Source: Abelmoschus esculentus
Taxonomy: Eukaryota; Streptophyta; Magnoliopsida; Malvales; Malvaceae
DNA: 64,000 nt
Direction of reading: 5' to 3'
Assembly: GCA_035048815.1 (NCBI GenBank)
Contig: JAUCBN010000005.1
Location: 18,564,517 to 18,628,516, forward strand
Under the pieces are notes generated by a model that had not been told where the DNA came from, did no database searches, and saw only the letters and a program-made list of their open reading frames with translations. Positions 37,382 through 48,815 of this stretch are shown here, piece after piece. Both the position numbers and the translations under genes were made by a program. Each line of letters starts with the position of its first letter. Position 1 is the stretch's first letter.

Positions 37382-40300
37382 ATGGAGTCGGATCCAAACG
37401 ACTTGGGAAAACCAGAAACACCCCGTAACTTGGAGGCTGAAGCTGATGAAGTAGAAGAACAAGAAAGAGACCCTGAAAGCAATTCTTTACGTCAGCCACT
37501 TCTCAAAAGGAACAGAACCCTTTCTTCCACTCCACTAGCCTTGGTTGGAGCCAAGGTCTCCCACATAGAAAGTTTAGATTACGAGTAATAATTATACATA
37601 TAATTCTTTATCCTTCTTCGTTTCGATTTTTTTTCGTCTTTTCGGGGTGACATATGTTGAAATAATCTGATGCAGGATCAATGAAAATGATCTGTTCAAG
37701 CATGATTGGAGAAGAAGATCCAAGGTTCAAGTTTTGCAGTACATTTTCTTGAAATGGTCCTTGGCTTTCCTTGTTGGATTGTTAACAGGATTAATTGCTA
37801 CTCTTATCAATCTGGCAATTGAGAACATTGCTGGATACAAGCTTCTTGCTATTGTTGGTTTCATAGAGGAGGGAAGGTAAGGACTAAGAAATCCTTTCAT
37901 TATTTCTTAAAGAAACACACTGCTTCATTTCTGATCATTGTTTTAATGGTCAAAGACTAAACTTTAGCTTATATCCAATATGATCTGAATCCGGAATTCG
38001 ATGCAGGTATATATCTGGGTTGATCTTTTTCACTGGGATCAATTTTTTTCTCACCTTGGTTGCTGCAGTTCTCTGTGTGTGTTTTGCCCCAACTGCAGCC
38101 GGTCCTGGTATTCCTGAAATCAAAGCTTATCTCAATGGAGTTGATACTCCTAACATGTTTGGTGCCACAACATTGCTTGTCAAGGTTGGAAATCACTGCT
38201 GAAAGCTCCATTAATGCTTCAAATTCATGTAGTTAGGATATTGATTAACTATGCAAGAAAATTTTGATATGGTGACAACGTTTCGAAACGGACTTGATCG
38301 TTATCTGAAAATACGTTTGATCTTACTAATGCCTTGTGATTTTTAAGTTTCAATAAAATATGGATAAGCAGAGATTGATCAGATCTGGTATTTCGAGAGT
38401 TTGGTCAATTATAGTGTTGCCAATGGATCCAATTAATTAGCAAAAGTTAGATCTAGTATGAGGTGGTTTTCACTTTATTTTGTATCTTACCTTGTGTGCT
38501 GATAAATTTTTATATGATTCTAGATCGTAGGCAGCATTGGAGCAGTTTCTGCTGGTTTAGATCTGGGAAAAGAAGGGCCTTTAGTGCATATTGGGAGTTG
38601 CATTGCTTCATTACTTGGACAAGGAGGGCCTGATAACTACCGTATCAAGTGGCGTTGGCTTCGCTACTTCAACAATGATCGGGATCGCAGAGATATTATC
38701 ACCTGCGGTTCATCCTCAGGTGTTTGTGCAGCTTTCCGTGCCCCAGTGGGAGGTGTCCTATTTGCTCTCGAAGAAGTTGCAACATGGTGGAGGAGTGCCC
38801 TTCTCTGGAGAACTTTCTTTAGTACTGCAGTTGTTGTGGTGGTTCTAAGGGCATTCATCGAAATATGCAATTCCGGGAAATGTGGCCTTTTTGGATCAGG
38901 AGGGTTGATCATGTTCGACGTTAGTGATGTTAAAGTCAGCTACCAAGCCATGGATGTAATCCCAGTTATCATAATTGGAATCATTGGTGGACTTTTGGGA
39001 AGCCTTTATAATCATGTTCTCCATAAGGTCCTCAGACTCTACAATCTCATTAACCAGTAAGCTACTTAATCCATCTTTCTCTTCAATTATGCTACATTGA
39101 GTTGTTTTCAGCATCTTGTAAAGCTCGAATAAACTGGTCAATGAGCAATATTAATTTGGTTCGATTGCTTGATTAGTAACCAATGTTTTTAATCTGTTGC
39201 AGTAAGGGGAAAATGCATAAACTACTTCTAGCTCTTGCAGTCTCTATTTTCACCTCGGTGTGCCAATATTGCCTACCTTTTCTAGCCCAATGCAGAGCTT
39301 GTGATCCATCTTTCCCGGAGACTTGTCCTACAAATGATCGGTCCGGGAACTTCAAACAGTTTAACTGCCCTGACGGCTACTATAATGATCTAGCAACCCT
39401 CCTCCTTACCACTAATGACGATGCTGTTCGAAACATTTTCTCAACCAACACTTCATCTGAATTCCATGTTTTCTCCATTTTAATCTTTTTTGCACTTTAT
39501 TGCATCTTAGGACTCATTACTTTTGGCATTGCTGTTCCTTCTGGACTCTTCCTCCCTATCATCCTCATGGGCTCAGGTTATGGTCGACTTCTCGGTATTG
39601 CCTTGCGGTCATATACTAACTTAGACCAGGGGCTTTATGCCGTTCTTGGAGCTGCCTCTCTTATGGCCGGCTCAATGAGGATGACTGTGTCACTTTGTGT
39701 CATATTCCTTGAACTCACAAACAATCTTCTTTTACTGCCAATAACAATGATAGTTCTTTTGATTGGGAAAACTGTCGGAGACTGCTTCAATCCCAGTATC
39801 TATGAGATCATATTGGAACTTAAAGGCCTCCCTTTCTTGGATGCAAATCCTGAACCCTGGATGAGAAATCTCACAGTTGGTGAGCTTGCTGATGTCAAGC
39901 CACCGGTAGTCACTCTTTGTGGGGTGGAAAAGGTTTCACGGATCGTGGACATACTGAGGAACACTACACATCATGCATTCCCCATTGTAGACCAGGGCGT
40001 GCTGGTGCCAGGCACCGTAGCCACTGGTGCAACTGAACTGCACGGACTGATCCTCAGAGCTCACCTTGTTCAAGCCCTGAAGAAGAAATGGTTCCTGCCA
40101 GAGAAAAGAAGAACTGAGGAATGGGAAGTGATGGAGAAATTCAACTGGGTGGAGCTTGCCGAAAGGGAACTCAAGATTGAGCAGGTGGCGGTGTCCCGCG
40201 AGGAAATGGAAATGTATGTGGACTTACATCCTCTCACCAATACAACCCCTTACACTGTGGTGGAAAGCATGTCAGTGGCTAAAGCCATGGTCCTATTCAG

Positions 40301-40550
40301 GCAAGTCGGACTCCGGCATTTACTCATCGTGCCGAAGTATCAAGGAGCAGGGGTGAGTTTACCAACCATAAACACTCGTCTTCATTTTCATGCTTAATTC
40401 TTCCATTTTATGCACCTTACAACGTGGCTTCCTAATAATTTGATCCACCTGCAGGTACCTCCTGTTGTTGGGATCTTGACCAGGCAGGACTTACGGGCTT
40501 ACAACATTCTGGCTGCCCTTCCTCATCTTGCAAGACCCAAGGTTTCTTAA
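37382..40550 (+). CDS. CLC-b: CLC-type anion/proton exchanger (CLC-a/b type), 6 exons
   Basis: The exons are 37382-37584, 37676-37876, 38007-38184, 38524-39056, 39203-40352 and 40455-40550; the joined frame gives 786 aa, the normal plant CLC length. The filter motif GPGIPE (Pro168) is the variant that known nitrate/proton exchangers of the CLC-a/b type carry. The gating glutamate is E211 in GKEGP and the proton glutamate E278 in FALEEVA, both intact. The N-terminal text LSSTPLALVGAKVSHIESL is typical of CLC-a/b. The membrane part is followed by two cytosolic CBS-type domains (about residues 560-770). From the family it should load nitrate or chloride into the vacuole (tonoplast). CLC-a versus CLC-b is not certain. 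Introns are 91-339 bases, all GT-AG. Confidence 0.95.
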
Positions 40551-43500
40551 CAGGAAACAGAAGTCTAATGTTTGAACCACTTATCTTTTGGTTATCTTTC
40601 TAAGTTTCACTCTTCCACAGTTGCATCAGTTTTGCAGGTCCCCCCACCCCTCCCCAATCATTAGATCAAATAGAAGAGATTCCTAAGCTTGTCAAGTTGC
40701 ACCGATTCTTTTTTCTTAATATTCAGTCAAATAATGAACAAATTTCCATTTGATTAAGAACATAGATTTCCTTTTTCTTACGAGTTAAAGCAAACAATAA
40801 CTTGCAGTTGGTTGCTGGTTTTCAGACTTAAGTCTTACAAATTACTTTTTTCTATTAATATTCCATATCGCCCGGTAAGGCATTAAACATTGCTGTTTCA
40901 ATCCATCTGAATTATATAATCCATACTGCTAGATTTGGGAAACCTATAGAGAAGCTTCTTTTTCTTGCAAGACAAGGGGAAAACCAAAGAACATATACTT
41001 CTCTGTTACAAACTCATATCAGATGGAAGGGGGAAAAGGGAAGTCAAAGGAAGACATCAGTTCAAATGGTGAAAGTTTAAGCTTAGGAGAGCTTGCAGTG
41101 AAACAATGGTGAAAATTTGTTCCACCTTCAGATTTAAGAAAACATGTCTTTCCAACTAATTCTTGCCCCTATTGCAGGTTTAGGCAGAGCAAATTGCCTA
41201 GACCAGTAATGTTGAACATTATAGATCACAGACTGAGTAAAGCTGGACTCTACCTGCATAACTCAGCTGCCTTGCTGTTGCTGACCAGCTCTTGATTCTG
41301 TCCTCAATCTTTTGAATAAGAGGCTTGCAATCACTCATTTAATTTCCTTGCCTAATGCTTTTAACACCTATGAACTAACCAATCAATATACACCTTTAAC
41401 ATATTTATAAATTAATAATCTAATTTCCTTTTCTTAATATAAACTGGTGGTAGCAGGTAGCAGCAAAGATTAAATAGTGGGCCTATCAGATGTGTTTTTT
41501 TTTTCTTAGGAACAAGATTGCACATTCACTCTCCTGCCATCAAAACAAGCTTAGATTTGGATTCAAATGTTAGTCCTAGAAACTATTTTTTTTGAAAGAT
41601 GGTCCTAGAAACTAACTTGTGTGCAAGTGGGACACTAATATACAATAAGAAAAAGACAAAAACTTGGTACTCCATTTGATGGACAAGAAAGAGAATGAGA
41701 CTCGGGTCGGATTCTAAAAGTGATGTAGAACCTACATTCGCTCTTGCACCTCTCGGTTCATCCCTGTCTGCAAAAGCAATTGAATGATATTTTGGAACAT
41801 AGTTTTCCCCCAGTTTTTTTTTTATCAGAAATAGTGATTCAATTCAAATCTATCAATTGTTTGAGAGTCGGATTTGATACAGAAAACCCAAATTAATTCC
41901 ATAGTTGGAGCTGAAACATGTGGTCTACACACTGTTTGATCTTTTAGTTTAGGCTTGTATGAAATTGTTCCATCCAGGTGCTTTCAAACAAATAAGAGAC
42001 GGTCTTCACATGTCCATTTCTGTGCACGCACATGAGAGACATTCAATAATCCTAGACAGGAAACGATTCTTTAACGTGTCTGCTATGGCATGTTCCAAAC
42101 AATATACCCATTTTTTTGTTCCATCTATGCTAAAATATGCACTCTTCCACGTGTATGCATGTGCAAATTATGTGGTCCGAACCTACTTTATGGATATCTG
42201 AATCTTATTTTTTTAGATGTTTAAGGTGTAAATCTCTCCTAAAATGCAAGAACTTCACTTTTCTTGACATTGATGAAGCTAGAATTCTTGAATGAAGTCC
42301 CTTTCCAGGAAAAAAAAAAGTGGCATTGCAGGCAAGAAAATGGAAAAATCTCCAAAATTTTGTTTATTTGTTCCCCTTATTTTTTTTCAAGTTGAGAACC
42401 AAAACTAGTTAGCTTTCCACAAATAACCTACAGTTGCAGTGTGGGATATGATTGATTCATGTCTGGTACGTGGAGCTTGTCAACGTAGGAATTTCATGGC
42501 AAATCTGACCTATCAATTGCTAGCCTTCTTTTCATGCCCCAGCTTTTCCTATCATGGACACACATATCTTCAATGGACTGATGTCATCCTCTCTTTGTTT
42601 TCTGTTCTTTTCTTTATGATTCAAAATCTAAATCATTTCTACTCATCAAAGTTGCTCGACACAAAGCAATGCGTTTCCGTAGCATTTGTTATTGCGGTTG
42701 CGGAAGTAACAAATGCTATCGCAATTACGAATTCAACACTATCGATAGGAATGTCATGTGTTTTCTGATGGTGATAGCCCTTCTCATCTTTAAGCTTTTA
42801 ATCTGCTTATTGCATGTGGAATTTTTCACCCAGTCGTCTAATCTTATCGAGTTGGCTCCCACAGAGGCAGCTGATTATAGCAATGGCAATGCACATGTTT
42901 GGTCTAGAAACTCTTGATGGAAGCAAGGAAACTTTTGGCCATTCATCATTTCATAAATTTACATGAAGGAAAACGTTAGAAATTGGGGGGCCACATCACT
43001 TTTGTTAATATGGTAGGCCTGGAATGTCAATGAATCAACCAATGCATGAATGTGTGTGTGGATATGCTTTATCTGCCTCCATTATTTTCCAGCTTTTCAT
43101 ATCTTTTACCTCTGGTTGCATCAGCCATTGATGCGACAGGTTTCTTCAATGTAAACCTGTCTATTGTGTTCTGCAAATAAAAAAACTTAAGCTTCAAAAT
43201 ATGCAAGAAGTACATCAAATTATAGTTAAAAGAAATTCTAGGTATAACAAAGGGCAACAGAAGCAATCAACAGTTGAAAAACACCATCCGATGTTGAATT
43301 TGGTCGGAAAGTCTGAATTCTACAGAAATCAACCTTTAAAGATGACAACATAGTTTACTATATTCCAGTACCAAGTTATGCATTTCAGTCCTGGTGCATG
43401 AAATCTAAGCAAATTTTGTCCCAACCTCAGGACCATATGTGCAAAATGTTTGTATATCCATGATCTAATTAGGCATTCATTTATAGGAAAACCGATATAT

Positions 43501-43571
43501 ATATACACATGTATATACATAAAGGAACAATAAGTGTCCTGTCAATGCACATGTATGAATATTTTTCAGCA
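40551..43571. other. Intergenic stretch between CLC and LysM receptor genes
   Basis: No convincing gene. The 3' end of the CLC transcript lies at the left. Open frames of 80-109 codons at 41959, 42439 and 42669 have no recognisable features. At 42681-42717 there is a hairpin with an 11-base perfect stem (agcatttgtta and taacaaatgct around a loop of about 15 bases). Confidence 0.45.
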
Positions 43572-43578
43572 TATAAAA
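43572..43578 (+). promoter_or_regulatory. Likely TATA box of the LysM receptor gene
   Basis: The word tataaaa in the phrase gcatataaaaagc lies about 294 bases upstream of the start codon and would give a leader of roughly 265 bases. It is the best match in the region. Confidence 0.35.
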
Positions 43579-43871
43579 AGCAGGTTTAGAGCCCCCATAA
43601 GTTCTCTAAAGTAGCTGAGAGTGGTGGCTGCAATCAGTTCACCGGTAATTAAAACCTTTGGGATAGACAGCCACCCCAAGGGGGTTAATCAACAGCTGGA
43701 ACTTGATTAGAAAAATATATACAATATCTTTTCCATCCCCAAGAATCCTGTCCTTGAAAAGCTTTGAAGAAAGCAGAAAAAGCTATTATTTTAAATCCCT
43801 TTTTATGTATGGATCCGAAATATTCACTCTCTCGAAGCGAACTCTTCATTTAATTGGTCTGTTGAGCTGGT

Positions 43872-45920
43872 ATGGCATCTCTGATCAGTAAACCGTACTT
43901 GAGAGCTTTGGTCTTATTAATCTGGCTACCTGTCTCTTCACTAGGACAGAACTTGCTCAGCTGTGATACTACATCTCCGGATGCTTCGGGGTACCATTGC
44001 GGTATAAATGGATCGGAGGATCGATGTGGCACATTCGCGGTGTTTCGGGCTAATGCATACTACTCATCTCTTTCCAATCTCAGCTTTTATTTAGGCCTCA
44101 ACAAATTTTCAATTGCTGAAGCTAATGGCTTCTCTCTACAAACAGAGTTTCTTTCAAGAGATCAGCCTTTGTTGCTGCCCATTGATTGTAAATGCAACAA
44201 TGGTTTCTTCCATGCTGATTTAACTAAAACTACAATAAAAGGGGAAAGCTTTTATAGCATTGCTGAATCACTGCAAGGCTTGACAACCTGCAAAGTAATT
44301 CGAGAGAAGAATCCCGGGATCTCACCATGGGATCTCGATGACAAAGTCCGGTTACTGGTACCATTGAGATGTGCATGTCCATCGCCTACTGCAGTCGCTT
44401 CAAAAGCAAGTCTCTTACTTTCTTACCCTGTAATTCAAGGTGATACAATTTCTAACTTGGCTGCTGCCTTTAATACAACTCCAGAAGCTATTATATCTGC
44501 AAATAACAGATCTTTAGAGACCTTTAAACCAGAAAGTTTAATAACTCTTACATCTCTTTTGATTCCACTAAACGCTGAGCCTCTTCTTGGTTCATTAGTG
44601 AAACCTAGTGAACCTAATCCACATTTTTCAGAAACCAGCATTCCTGTCATTAATCCGAGCAAGAAAAAGCCAAGGATGTGGAAAGTAGGAGTTTATATTG
44701 CTGTAAGTGGAGCTGTTATTGGAGCTATAATTGCTATTGTGGCAACCTTCTTGGTGATCCAATTGAAGAGGAAAAAGAAGCAGCAAAACTTAAGTGAGGA
44801 TGAAGATTTGGAACAACAGCAGCTTAGTTTAAGTGTGCGTACTGCGAGTGAGAAGAAAGTCTCGTTTGCAGGATCTCAGGACACCGGAGATTGTCAGATC
44901 GTAGACAGTGTCACTCCCCGTAAGATGTTGCTAGAGTTATACACCATAGAGGAGCTGAGAAAAGCCACCGAGGATTTCAACCCGAGTATGCAAATAGAAG
45001 GAAGTGTATATCATGGTCATCTCAATGGGAAAAACTTGGCAATAAGGCGTTCCACAACAGAAAATATCTCAAAGGTTGAGACTAAACTCTTTTCTGATGC
45101 AACTCATCAGCACCCAAACATAATTAGACTGCTGGGAACATGTGTGACGGAGGGCTCCGATTCATTTCTGGTCTTCGAATATGCACGAAACGGTTCGTTG
45201 AAGGATTGGTTACATGGTGGATTGGCAATGAAAAACCAGTTCATAGCTTCCTGTTATTGCTTTTTGACATGGAAGCAAAGGCTGAAAATCAGTCTTGATG
45301 TAGCAGTGGCATTACAGTACATGCATCAAGTTATGAATCCAAGCTATGTTCACAGAAATGTCAAGAGCCGAAATATATTTTTGGATGAAGATTTCAATGC
45401 AAAGATTGGGAACTTTGGCATGGCAAGATGTGTTGAAGATGATACAAAGTATCCTGATCTTTCAACTAACCCTGCTACTTGGAGTTTGGGTTATCTAGCT
45501 CCTGAATATCTTCACCAAGGTGTGATTTCCCCTGCCATTGACATTTTTGCTTATGGCATAGTTTTGCTTGAGATTCTATCCGGACAGACACCGATAAGCA
45601 GACCGGACAAGAAAGGAGGCGGGAACGTTTGGCTTTCAGAGAAAATCAAGTCCATATTGCAGTCAGAAAGTGCAAATGAGCTGAGGGAGTGGATGGACAG
45701 TGCACTAGGGGAGAATTACTCATTTGATACGGCTGTCACATTGGCAAATCTTGCAAGAGCTTGCACCGAAGAAGACCCTTGTCTGCGACCGAGCGCCGGA
45801 GAGATCGTCGAGAAGTTATCGAGATTGATAGAACAATCACCTGAAGGAGCTGACACGTTGATCTTTGAAAGCTCTTGCAAGCCTCTGGTACATCCATCAT
45901 CAACCACCAACAACCTGTGA
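43872..45920 (+). CDS. LYK2: LysM receptor-like pseudokinase, single exon
   Basis: The single 682-aa frame has a signal peptide (about residues 1-25), a Cys-rich LysM ectodomain with two CxC pairs (CKCNNG and CACPS) and LysM-like text (YPVIQGDTISNLAAAFNTTP). A membrane helix lies at about 271-294, followed by a basic stop-transfer stretch (KRKKKQQ), then a kinase-fold domain. Key catalytic features are missing: there is no glycine-rich loop (IEGSVYHGHL), the ATP-binding Lys is Arg (AIRR, R392), HRD is HRN (494-496) and DFG is NFG (514-516). It should therefore act at the plasma membrane as a ligand-binding or scaffold partner of active LysM kinases in chitin-type or symbiotic signalling. LYK4 and LYK5 are also pseudokinases, but the ectodomain text and lack of introns fit LYK2 best; this subtype is from memory. 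Confidence 0.93.
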   Translation: MASLISKPYLRALVLLIWLPVSSLGQNLLSCDTTSPDASGYHCGINGSEDRCGTFAVFRANAYYSSLSNLSFYLGLNKFSIAEANGFSLQTEFLSRDQPLLLPIDCKCNNGFFHADLTKTTIKGESFYSIAESLQGLTTCKVIREKNPGISPWDLDDKVRLLVPLRCACPSPTAVASKASLLLSYPVIQGDTISNLAAAFNTTPEAIISANNRSLETFKPESLITLTSLLIPLNAEPLLGSLVKPSEPNPHFSETSIPVINPSKKKPRMWKVGVYIAVSGAVIGAIIAIVATFLVIQLKRKKKQQNLSEDEDLEQQQLSLSVRTASEKKVSFAGSQDTGDCQIVDSVTPRKMLLELYTIEELRKATEDFNPSMQIEGSVYHGHLNGKNLAIRRSTTENISKVETKLFSDATHQHPNIIRLLGTCVTEGSDSFLVFEYARNGSLKDWLHGGLAMKNQFIASCYCFLTWKQRLKISLDVAVALQYMHQVMNPSYVHRNVKSRNIFLDEDFNAKIGNFGMARCVEDDTKYPDLSTNPATWSLGYLAPEYLHQGVISPAIDIFAYGIVLLEILSGQTPISRPDKKGGGNVWLSEKIKSILQSESANELREWMDSALGENYSFDTAVTLANLARACTEEDPCLRPSAGEIVEKLSRLIEQSPEGADTLIFESSCKPLVHPSSTTNNL

Positions 45921-46138
45921 ATAATATAATATGCTAAAGGATCCAACATAGCTACTGTTAGTGTAATGACCAGGGTCCAAGGAAGACGCCTCCAGTTGTG
46001 TCTATGGTTAGTTGTTTCAAGTCTTTGGTTTCCATACTCTTGTCTTTTCATAAGGGAATTGATAGCCTGTGAATAACTACATATGACAGTAGGAAACTGA
46101 TAATATTAGACAAATAATGCATGTTTCCACTTTGTACT
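45921..46138. other. 3' flank of the LysM receptor gene
   Basis: Balanced-composition sequence that probably includes the 3' untranslated region; no clear poly-A signal. It ends where the next inverted-repeat element begins. Confidence 0.4.
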
Positions 46139-46789
46139 AGTTTAAAGGCTTAATATCATAATCAGTACTCAAATTATCATGTTTTTTTTATTTATGTAAA
46201 TTACTTTTTGTTCTTTCAGGTGCATAAATTATCATGTTTTTCTTTTTAGGTACTTCAATTTATTTTGTTATTTTTAGGTGCCTAAACTATTATTTTTTGG
46301 TTAGAGCGGATGTTCAAAACATCAATTTTTGTCAAATTAGATGACTCAATTTGACTTTAAAATAGATAAAAAATAATAGTTTGAGTAGAAAATTCTACAA
46401 CGCGCGTCGAACATTATTGAACACCACTAATAGTGAACACTGTTGAATATTATTAAATTAATTAACAAAAATTAAAAATCTTAAGGACTCGATATGTAAT
46501 TAATAAAAGAGTGATAAACCCAACATATAATTAATAATTGTGTGTTGAGTCCTTGAAATTTTTAATCTTTATTAATTAGTTTAATAATGTTCAGCGGAGT
46601 TCAACGTTAATGGTGTTCAACGGTACTCGACGCCCGTTATAGACTCATCCTAGTTTGAGTACCTAAAAGAGACAAAAATAAATAAATACCTAAAAAATAG
46701 ATAGTTTGAAGATTTAAAAGGGAAAAAAAATTAAACACCTAAAAAGAGTAAACCATAAGAACTTAAGCATTTATTTAAGCCTAGCTTAA
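46139..46789. mobile_element. Fold-back non-autonomous element with AGGC ends
   Basis: The element is 46146-46782 (637 bp). It starts aggcttaatat, and the right end read in reverse is aggcttaaataa. Flanks are agtttaa and agcttaa, a 7-base duplication with one mismatch. The two halves mirror each other: ttcaacgcgcgtcgaac.. at about 46397 against gttcaacggtactcgacgcc at about 46615, and ttaaggactcgatatgtaat against ttgtgtgttgagtccttg. A relative of the inner repeat is found singly at 5013-5090. Confidence 0.7.
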
Positions 46790-47099
46790 ATATTTTTGCA
46801 TTTCATGATATAATAAATGATAAATTATATTTTTCATCACTCAACTCTCGTTGCACTACTATTGTAGTTACTAATGTATATATTTTTAATTTCTTCCCTC
46901 AACTTTCGAAAGCTGAGAAAAAACAGAATTTTAAAACTTCATCGATTAAAACAAAAATAATTCAAAATCTCAATGATTAAATTAAAAATTTTAAACTTCA
47001 TTCATTGATTACCATAGAAGTGAGAGAGAAAAAATTAAGTGATGAAAATAATAATTTAGCCTCTAATAAATCATTAAAGTACTCAACGTTGTTTCAAAG
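46790..47099. other. AT-rich spacer
   Basis: Low-complexity sequence with no feature recognised. Confidence 0.4.
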
Positions 47100-47637
47100 T
47101 TCGTGAGTATTCGATCGAGTCGAGTCGAGTAAAAAAATTGAGTTATTCGAGTTGACGAGTCATATTTTACAACTCAAACTTTATTTAAAATTTTTTCGGT
47201 TCGAGTCGAGTTTAAAAAATTCGATTTGAGTCGAATCGAATCGAGTTTTCGAGTTTCTATAAATATTTAATTGTAATTATTTACCATATTATAGTATGAT
47301 TTGATTTTAATTTAAATGACTTTCTCTAATCATATAAGATATGCATATATATTTTTTTCATATATAACAATATTTCTTTATATTTTTATATATCAATGCA
47401 TATATGTTATAAAAAATTTAGATATTCGTCTCAAACTTAAAAATTAATCATTTAATTATTAAAAATTTCGAGTTATTCGAGTTATTCAAATTTTTATTTT
47501 ACAACTCAAACTTTATTTGAAATTTTTTGAGTCGAGTCTATAAAATTTCGAGTCGAATTAACAGAATCAAATATTTTTGCCTCGAGTCGAGTTATTCGAT
47601 TTTTTCGAGTCGAGTCGAGTTTTGCTCACCCCTAACT
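47100..47637. mobile_element. hAT-like element rich in gagtcgagt
   Basis: Both halves consist of gagtcgagtcgag words separated by A/T text. The right end (gttttgctcacccctaac) is the usual terminus of this element type; the left end (agttcgtgagtattcgatcg) is a degraded mirror of it. No transposase and no clear duplication were found, so the limits are approximate. Confidence 0.6.
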
Positions 47638-48597
47638 CTAGGATTACATATAATATAAATCCATGACCCGCTTGTTCCTTGAATCCCGAGCGGCATTTGG
47701 CTCATTCACCATGGATTAGCAAAACTATTGACAGATCAATCCCTTTCTAGGTCAGTATTGTATATAAATATTTGTTAGTGGCATGCTTCACATGCATTGG
47801 ATCACAATATTCAAGTATTAGGAAAAGACAAAATTAAAAAATAGTTCTAAATCATTAATTTTGTTTATATATTTTGATTGATTTAATTTATAATATATTT
47901 TTTTTTAAATAGTCCAATGGATAAAATTAGTATCGCTGAAACTTAATTTGGTAACTAAATACTGGTATAACCCTTGACGTATTGGCACGAGATTTAAAAA
48001 TTATGTTTTTCAGTTTTAGTACGGTTAACTATGTATCGATATGAAAATAGAGTAAAAAAATATTTTAATTAACTACGTACCAATATAACCATGAGAGTAT
48101 CGATACCCAAGCTTTACCATATTTTTCGGTGCGTACGTGAATTCAATATAAATACGGAACGTAGCATACCGGTACCCTATTTATTTCTTCACTTCATACG
48201 TAATGCAAGCCTGTGTGTATCGGTACCTCTTACTTGTAACTATTGTTTCCTCTTTAAATAGGTACTGATACGGAGACCCATATATCGATACTCACACTTA
48301 TCAAACAATATTTATTATAAAAAAAATACAACCCAACAACTTTATTTGATTCTCCAACAATACAAACAACTAGAAACCAATAAGGTGTATAAAAATAAGT
48401 TTTCAGAGCTTCTTCACTAATAAGGCAACAATCCAAAACTTTTCAATCAATTAGTCTACTAGTGCTTAATTGCTTATTTTCTCTGGTAAGCATTTGTGTG
48501 TATTCATTGTATTCATCATTTCAAGTGTTTGAAGTTTGATGGAGTTCTTAAATACTATAAATATCTATCTAGTGAGGTTTGTTTGTTTATTTGTATT
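47638..48597. other. Gene-free stretch with a tatcgatac cluster and LTR-like text
   Basis: Words of the gtatcgatat/cggtacc type fill about 47920-48290. From 48300 to 48597 the text resembles a copia LTR body (T-rich, with ggtttgtttgtttatttg) that continues to the right of the next small element. Confidence 0.4.
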
Positions 48598-48815
48598 TTT
48601 GATAAGAAAAATTATATCATGCGTCAATCCCACCACCTGTTCATGGGATCAACCAATAAAAACTGCCCATTTCATCAATTTTTCCATGTCATAATTTTTT
48701 CCCAAGTGAATCTTCACTTGAAATATTAAAAAATAATAAGATGGACAATTTCTATTGGTTGGTCTCATGGATGACGTGGTGAGACTGACCCATGATATAA
48801 TTTCTCCTTTGATAA
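48598..48815. mobile_element. Small inverted-repeat element with 8-bp duplication
   Basis: The element is 48606-48807 (202 bp), flanked by the identical 8-mer tttgataa on both sides (48598-48605 and 48808-48815). Arms of about 65 bases match in reverse: gaaaaattatatcatgcgtc on the left against gacccatgatataatttctc on the right, with cctgttcatgggatcaacc mirrored by ggttggtctcatgg. It is non-coding; the duplication length fits hAT. Confidence 0.82.

Noticed and set aside
38584..39141. Extra frames on both strands inside the CLC gene
   Set aside because: Shadows of exon 4 in other phases.
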